DNA of 64,000 nucleotides, from contig NC_057921.1 of the NCBI RefSeq assembly GCF_018873765.1, forward strand, positions 67,011,557 through 67,075,556. Direction: 5' to 3'. This DNA is from Telopea speciosissima. Its lineage: Eukaryota > Streptophyta > Magnoliopsida > Proteales > Proteaceae. Shown here one piece after another: positions 57,932-64,000 of this stretch (positions within the stretch are counted from its first letter, which is position 1; every line of letters begins with the position of its first letter). The notes below the pieces were generated by a model. It was not told the origin of the DNA, did no database searches, and worked only from the letters and a program-made list of their open reading frames with translations. The translations under genes and the position numbers were made by a program.

Positions 57932-59389
57932 ATGGGTCTTCCAAGTATTCCCAGCCCTCCACACCTTTATCCTCAAGCACTTCAACTCAAACTCTATCAA
58001 GCCTTCATATTTTCAGTCCCAGTCCTCTTCTCAATAATTCTGTTTCTCTTATTTTACCTCTTCTACCTCAAGAGAAGGACCTCTAATCACTCCTCTTCTC
58101 CAACAATTATTCCATGGAGATTAAATCCAGCCACTCCATCGGTAATCTCTTCCTCTGATCTCTTCTTGTGAATTTGAATTATCAGAATAAAAAAGAGGAA
58201 AACTCTTACCTTCAACATGTTATGTAGGAACTGTATGTGAAATCTGATTCTTATTACAGGGAGAAGGAAGATATTTTTCAGCTGTGCTGTGATACTAAGT
58301 TGAGTGCTACCCCTAAAGATTCGTCTTTTGATGCTCTTGGGGGCGTAACACCTAACTGGGTTAAGAGTCTTATCCTTCATCTTCCATTCATCCATGAAAA
58401 TAGTAGAAGCAGCTTATTCAATCATCAACTGTAAAAGTAAATAGCTCTGGTTTTCTGGATTGCCATTTCTTATTCTGTTTTGATCTGTTATTTGCAGCCT
58501 TTTGAAGTCGACTTGAAAGAGGAACTCAAACCCAAGCTTTCTATAATCATATTTGATGAGGATATAAGGTCCAGAGAATCACAGTAAGTCCTAACACTCT
58601 TCTCTCTTTTTTTGGGCAAGACCTGTTTAGTGAATACTGATCAGTGACCAACATAGTATTCTATACATTTTCGTCATGGAAATGGAGATCTCATAGGCTG
58701 AGCAAAGTCCATTGATTGAATGGGAGAGAACTGATAAGCTTAGCCTTCCTAGCAAGGCTTATGGCTTGGAGTTTAGAGAGATTTCTTATAGAGTCTTGAG
58801 AGAGTCTTAGACAGGGGAACTGAAGGTTGTAGCTAATCTGGTACCATGCATCTATCACTTGATTCACTATTATCTAGATCTTTCAACAAATTATGAGCAT
58901 ATCAATGAAGGGTTTTAGCCTGGTAGGTGTTGTGTGTGCCTGGGAGAATTCGAGATGAAAGAGCAATTGCACCAGATTCCATCATGCAATCATGTATTCC
59001 ACATTGACTGCATTCATCACTGGCTTCAGGCAAACACTACATGTCCACTTTGTCGAGGCTCGGTCCTTGTGACTACTAGGAGGAAATCTTGCTCTTCAGA
59101 TGCATCACCACCCAGTGGATTGAACTTTCAGCAAGGGATGGACACAGAAGCTGGTCATCAAACACAATTGGAATCTTCTGAACTACAACAAGCTAGCATG
59201 AGTAGTATTACTGTCACCAATTTTGCCGATGAAGATCAGTTGGGACACATCGAAGGATCAACCAGTGGAAGAACGCGTTTAACAACAGAACCCAGTAACT
59301 TGGAAGATTTGACAGTCCCCTTAGACAATGGAACTCAATATTCACATCAAGACTCAGTTGTTGTTCAGATATCAATGCATACTTCATAA
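57932..59389 (+). CDS. RING-H2 finger E3 ubiquitin ligase, ATL58/ATL59-like
   Basis: Three exons, 57932-58141, 58498-58583 and 58927-59389, encode 252 residues. Junctions are TCG|GTAATC, TTGCAG|CCT, CA|GTAAGT and TAG|GTG, all in phase. The N-terminus has the membrane anchor (FSVPVLFSIILFLLFYLFYL at about 30-49) after QALQLKLYQAFI, then a basic stretch (KRRTSN). Exon 2 encodes VDLKEELKPKLSIIIFDEDI, the GLD-like linker position. The RING-H2 finger starts at the CCVC of exon 3, with ligands C-x2-C, C-N-H, H-I-D-C and CPLC (CCVCLGEFEMKEQL, IPSCNHVFHIDCIHHW). The tail is Ser/Gln-rich. ATL ligases are membrane-bound enzymes that pass ubiquitin from E2 to substrates; the target here is unknown. The subgroup is from remembered sequence. 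Confidence 0.95.
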
Positions 59390-60089
59390 TTTTGAGATGT
59401 TTTAGGCATTATTTTGGGGAAAGAACTCAATAGTCATGGATATGGTAGAAATTTTATGTTTCATAGATATCTTCTCCTCTATCAGTCCTCTTCAACAGTT
59501 TAAGACTAGAATTCCACTTCAGTAAAATGACCATCATCATACAGTCATAGATTCTTCAGGTGTTCAAGTTGGAAGGAAAGAAACATCTCAATTTCATTTC
59601 ACCTCGTTCGATCAATCTAATACTCTGGAACAATTTAATTCTCCATTGAAGCATTGAAATTTTTTTTATTTGTTTTGTGCATCAAAAGTCTGGATACTGG
59701 CTGAAGTGGAGAAACCTTCCAAATTCTGAAATACCAATCCATTTTCTAGTGATCCACATGAAAATGAGATAGGACAAGGAAGGTTAACTCTCACTCTCTG
59801 AGCATGGATCCTGCCTCAAGCTCAATAATAATAAGATTAATTGAGTATTGCTTGGGTTTATTACAGATGGAACTGTAAAACCATATGATTATTTGTTGTG
59901 TCAATAAGTTGAATCAGCAAATTTTAATCACAGTTCTGCATAATATTTAAAGCATCCAATCACTGGATTCACAATTTCTTGATCTCAGGAGTCCTTCCAC
60001 TTCACACAATCAAATATTCAAATAATTAATTCAAATCCATGGATTTAAAATCCACAAGAAAAGCCAGAGATTGAGCTTCCAACCGTAAA
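59390..60089. other. 3' flank of the ATL gene
   Basis: Probable 3' UTR and intergenic DNA, AT-rich, with no coding motif. Confidence 0.5.
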
Positions 60090-60680
60090 GCATTAGGTGG
60101 AGAGTGTTAAGAAAAACAACGCCCAGAATGGTGATTTGTAGAAGAAAAACGAAAATAGAGAGAGCACACAACGCACAACACAGAGATTTACAAATTCTCA
60201 TAAGCCTATCTCAAAGAGATATGAACAATATATAGGAAAACCCTAACCTCAGAAAGTACACAAATGCCCCTAGCCCAAAAAATACCAAAAAACCTGAGCC
60301 GGACCAAAACATAACACATGGCTCAAAAGTACTCATTTCGAAGATCTCGACGATCCCAACACAATTCCACGCCAAGCCCCGCCATTTTCGGCATTCCGAG
60401 GTCGTTTCGAGGCCGAAACGGCCCTCCGAAGATCTCAACTGCACTTTCTGGACCAAATCAGGCTTCACCAACAACAGAGAACTCCTCATGGAAAGATAAT
60501 GAAGGGGAAAGGACCAAGGAACCACGTGTTTTGATACTATATTGGAAGGTCTAACCTAAAACCTTAAAGCATAAGGTGAAGAGAGCTCCTCAACTATATG
60601 AAGAGACTAGAGAAATGAATAAACCGATGTAGGACTATAACTCTATTACTCCCAGCATAACATGAGATGGCTAATTAGTT
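60090..60680 (-). mobile_element. Copia-type LTR fossil remnant(s)
   Basis: On the minus strand a primer-site-like tagtatcaaaac lies at about 60530-60542 next to an LTR-like edge (ccttccaata). LTR-like wording shared with 19570-19690 continues to about 60660. The lower-coordinate part (60180-60530) has a reversed TATA-like stretch (caatatataggaaa) and GC-rich text. No pol coding is present. Order and ends are uncertain; it may be two overlapping remnants. It looks old. Confidence 0.4.
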
Positions 60681-61493
60681 GTTCCTTACATGGATGGAGA
60701 GTGGGTAGGGATCATAATGAGCAATGGAATTCACATTGATTCTCTCTCTCTCTCTCTTCAAACAAAATGTTGGTCTCTTACTGAACGGAGCCATCTACCG
60801 CCCTGCCTGTGTGAGTTTGCACGCCGGCCGCACTGGCAGGCGGAAGCAGAGGATTCAAATTGTTAATTTAATCATCTCATTTATTCACTAAGGAACCTAG
60901 ATAACCTATGGGGTAAAAAAAGTGACCACCTAAACGAGAGTCGTTAATATGGCATCATGGGGATTCCTTCCCACACCCAGACACGTAATGAACCATGTGA
61001 CCCGCATTGATAGTCTCCTTCGTCGAACAAAATGTGAATCCTCTACTGAATGAAACCATCTCCCATCTTTTCATTGTTTCCCCTCGCTTTGTTGTCGTGG
61101 GAAATCTTAATCGCTACTATATATTGCCTCATGAGGATAAAGGGTGGGCCAACGGTAACTACCATTCGTAAAAGGGAATTAACATAATCATCTCTCATAT
61201 ACTCACTAATGAACTCAGATAACTTTGAGGGAAAAAAAAAAAAAGGGTGACAAGCTAAACGAGAGTATTAGTAAAAGGGAATTGACTCTATCAATCTCAA
61301 TTATTAACCAAGGAACTAAGAGAAATTCACAAAAGGCAAACTTTAACTATTCTAGAGTCTTGATGGTGGAGCATTAGGAGGTCCAATCAGCTATCTAAAC
61401 AATAATTTATTTCTCCTTTATCTACCACATGCCAAATATTTGTGCCTTACCCTCAAAAGTATGCTATAAATTTGTTTCCCCGTAATTTAAATA
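60681..61493. other. Intergenic, nothing recognised
   Basis: CT run at 60743-60759. The phrase aacgagagt.gttaatatgg and similar recurs near 60935 and 61258, hinting at a decayed duplication. No gene motifs. Confidence 0.45.
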
Positions 61494-61629
61494 TACAGGA
61501 GTGTGGCCTACGCCAACACTCACATGAGTCTATCTCTCTCTTCTCCATATGAAAAGATACTTCTACCTTTTGTTTTAAGGATGAGAGAGATATACACATG
61601 GGAGTGTTGGTGTAGCCCACACTCCTGTA
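61494..61629. mobile_element. Foldback (MITE-like) element, about 45-bp arms
   Basis: The left arm tacaggagtgtggcctacgc pairs with the right arm, which ends tagcccacactcctgta. The arms carry few mismatches and are followed by ctatctctctc and gagagagatat. The loop is about 40 bases. No clear target duplication. It resembles the foldbacks at 46221 and 33372. Confidence 0.7.
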
Positions 61630-62366
61630 CAGAAAACTATTTTCCATATAACAATTAGGATTTTCAAAAGAATAGCTACTAGCACAGCTGGCTTGAGGCT
61701 AGTACACCAGAGCCTGGCCCCTAAGAGGTTTTGAGTTAAAGGAATCGAGATTGGATTGGTTAATCCAGATTGGAATTGATTGAGATCGATCCCAATTCTG
61801 ACTAGTCCAGCTTAGCCAATCATTGTACAGAAACTAGGTCCAAGACATGCTTTCGCCGATTTCGACCGATTTCTCATCAATCCTGACCAATTAATCGGGA
61901 CTAATCTAGATCCCGATTCCGAGTTTATTAACCCTGCTGAAACCTGAAGAACTAACCCAACGTTAGGCTTTGTCGAGCGGTTCGGTTCAAACCCAATGAG
62001 GTACCCACTCCTTATCATTTGGTCCATAATGTCCAAGCCTCCAGGGTCAAGTCCCCTATCAATTTCGGCCCAACTCGATCCCAAAAATGCAGAAGCGGTC
62101 GCTCCGGAACAGCTGGAATCGAGATCGGTAATGGCCGATGCCGATACGAATCGGCTGATTCGACTGATCCGATTTCGATTTTTAAAACCTTCCTCAGGGA
62201 CTTTTTTGTGCCTCCTGGTAATACGAAGTCGTTACCAAATTCTGATTGATTTGAAATTCTTGGTACCAGGAGCTTTGTTGTTCAGAATTCACGAGATAGG
62301 CCTCCATTGATTTCTAGGGTTTAGTCTGTCTGTGCGTTTGTCTGGTTTTGCCTGATTACTCCGTCG
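61630..62366. promoter_or_regulatory. Upstream region of TAP46 with degenerate repeat
   Basis: 61740-62180 carries the AATCGG/CGATTC decayed-repeat texture. Its open frames (for example 61996-62310) are not genes. The last 150 bases before the ATG at 62367 are the likely core promoter and leader. No clear TATA box was seen. Confidence 0.4.
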
Positions 62367-63114
62367 ATGGGGGAGCGGGAAATGGAAGAAATGCCTCTAC
62401 CCGCCTTATTCGAACAGGGGTGTAAGGTACATAACATGGCGTCTGAGTCCGGTGTTGATCAGGTAACTAGATCGACCAAGAGCATTTTCTCTAATTCTCA
62501 TGTCTTTCGGACTGTTTGATGCTCTCTCTCCCCCCAATTGAGATTTAAAGGCTAATTTCAGGATTTACAGGGCACGCTAAGAAAGGGGTGCGAAGCTTTG
62601 CAACATTGTGAAGAAATGATGAGCAAGCTAGATCTGTTCTCCGCCAACGAGACTAAAGACGATATCAGCACGACAAATCTGAAATATTTGCTGGTTTTTT
62701 TTTTTTTGTCCTCTCCATACCAGATTTGGACTCCTTTTCTGAAATTATCCGATTGATTTATGGATAAGGAAGACTTCATGATTTATATGATATTTATGTT
62801 GTAAGGGAATTATGAAAATTGATTTCTGATCTCTGACCAAGCAATAATTACAAGTTCTGATGATATCCATTGATCTTTGTGGAGTCGGATCAGGATAAGC
62901 TGTTCTAAAGACTTCATGCTCTATATATTCCCATATTTTCATTCCTTGTTTCTTTTGTGTGTATCAAGTGTTATTGTGTTCAGCACAGCATATTAGTTTC
63001 AAATAATACTCTTATTCTTCTTCACAGGTGCCATTCTATCTAGTGGAGTTGAGAGAAAAGGTTGCAGGGGAGGACAGGATTCAGGTGCTTAAAATTTCCC
63101 AGGCAAAATTGAAG
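62367..63114 (+). CDS. TAP46: TAP46, PP2A regulatory subunit (Tap42/alpha4 family), 3' end outside window
   Basis: Exons 62367-62462, 62562-62693 and 63028-63114 are all in phase 0 and give the first 105 residues: EMEEMPLPALFEQGCKVHNM, ASESGVDQ, LFSANETKDDISTTNLKYLL and VPFYLVELREKVAGEDRIQV. This matches the remembered start of Arabidopsis TAP46 closely. TAP46 binds the PP2A-family catalytic subunit and is a target of TOR kinase; it acts in the cytosol. The remaining two thirds of the protein must lie right of the window, because no following exon was found before 64000. The donor after exon 2 is ctg|g followed by a run of about 14 T, an unusual but workable site. Confidence 0.93.
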
Positions 63115-64000
63115 GTGAACGTCAAACCATCTCTGGAGGACCATTAAGGCTGTTTGTAAACTTTAGGAAGTAACACAATCAATGTGTGATTCACCCCTGG
63201 TGTGATTAAACATGATTAACAAAGAAACTTTAAACAAAAAACACCACACATTGCTTAATAATGTCCCAACAAGACTGTAAGAACCAGAGGCCCTACAAGC
63301 TCCAAGACTGAACACCACTTGTTTAATTTCATTCTCAGTGAGTATTGGTACTAGGGTCTCATTTCCAAATCCGGAACAGCAGGATAAAAAAACACTCCAT
63401 ATAAAACGGGTCTAACAAATTAAAGGTTGTATAAATTAGGGAAAATTACATGATTAGCTATTTTTGGGTTTTCATTTACAAAACTGTCCGCCCTATGAGT
63501 TAACAGAAATAGACAAAAACAAGTTCAGTTTTACAAAACTAGACAAAACTAAATTATGTTAAAGTGATCCGCAAATAATTTAGAAGGAATATCATATGGT
63601 TTCATACCTTGACAATCACACAAGAAAATTTGTCTTAAAAATTGTATATAAAGGGTTTACCTCCAAAAAAATAAAAAAAACATGTAAACAAAGTCTAGTT
63701 CTTCTGCACATGCACGTACATATGAGAGGTAACCATCAGTCCCATTTGTTGCCATTTATAAGAGATGAAAGATATTAATGGAAACAAAAAGGACTTCTCA
63801 CATGTACGTTCACCTGCACATACGTGCAGATGATCCATTCTCGATATTTTCGTCCTTCATACCATAGGGGATGAGAGAATTATAAACCCAAGTCCAACAA
63901 GTCCAATTATAACATCACCATCGGTGGAGAGATTTTCACCATGGATGTAGGAAAACAAGAATGGTTCATCTGCCCATATTGAACGTACATCTCAGAGCCA
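63115..64000. other. Intron of TAP46 continuing beyond the window
   Basis: Starts with a gtgaac donor. No sequence resembling the next TAP46 exon was found to the right edge. AT-rich, otherwise unassigned. Confidence 0.55.

Noticed and set aside
58258-58440. Alternative exon of the ATL gene after an acceptor near 58257
   Set aside because: An acceptor-like cag exists, but the frame would add a non-conserved segment and disturb the join from the membrane anchor to the RING domain; the 58498 exon fits the family.
61996-62310. 104-codon frame before TAP46
   Set aside because: Lies in a decayed AATCGG/CGATTC repeat and has no protein-like features.
1-64000. tRNA, rRNA or CRISPR loci
   Set aside because: No cloverleaf-like tRNA, no ribosomal segment and no regularly spaced direct repeats were seen; the only B-box-like motifs belong to the two SINEs.

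Overview
This is nuclear DNA of a flowering plant, AT-rich. The genes have spliced exons with GT-AG introns and encode plant families: ABIL (SCAR/WAVE complex), RKD (RWP-RK), ATL RING-H2, DUF688 and TAP46. The gaps between them are filled with MITEs, tRNA-derived SINEs, MULE- and hAT-type non-autonomous DNA transposons and pieces of LTR retrotransposons. The sequence alone does not give the species. Nothing suggests bacterial, organellar or viral DNA.

Layout, left to right. 1-8.3 kb (+): the 3' part of an alpha/beta-hydrolase gene with a C-terminal membrane anchor; its 5.7-kb intron holds an LTR-derived segment. 11.7-15.2 kb (-): a complete nine-exon ABIL gene containing one GC-AG intron. 15.2-22.4 kb: gene-free DNA rich in foldbacks. 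22.5-24.9 kb (+): a tiny three-exon gene for a complex I NDUFA3/B9-like subunit. 26.6-28.5 kb: a long-TIR MULE with a perfect 9-bp target duplication. 29.4-30.7 kb (+): an RKD-type RWP-RK factor with a recent in-frame 75-residue duplication. 31.1-32.6 kb (-): a two-exon DUF688 gene. 33-41 kb: repeats, a SINE, an LTR piece, an orphan exon and decayed coding-like DNA. 41.5-44.4 kb (-): a three-exon long coiled-coil protein. 46.6-52.3 kb: two more long-TIR MULEs flanking a hAT-like element. 57.9-59.4 kb (+): a three-exon ATL58/59-like RING-H2 ubiquitin ligase. 62.4 kb to the right edge (+): the first three exons of TAP46, the PP2A regulatory subunit.

The genes are ordinary housekeeping or regulatory loci with no evident joint pathway. 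The accessory interest lies in the three long-TIR Mutator-like elements that carry non-transposase cargo, a hAT-like family sharing one TIR, several foldback elements, the GC-AG intron and the RKD internal duplication. I found no convincing undescribed biological system. Gene models were assembled by eye from reading frame, splice sites and remembered family motifs; no alignment or expression data were available.
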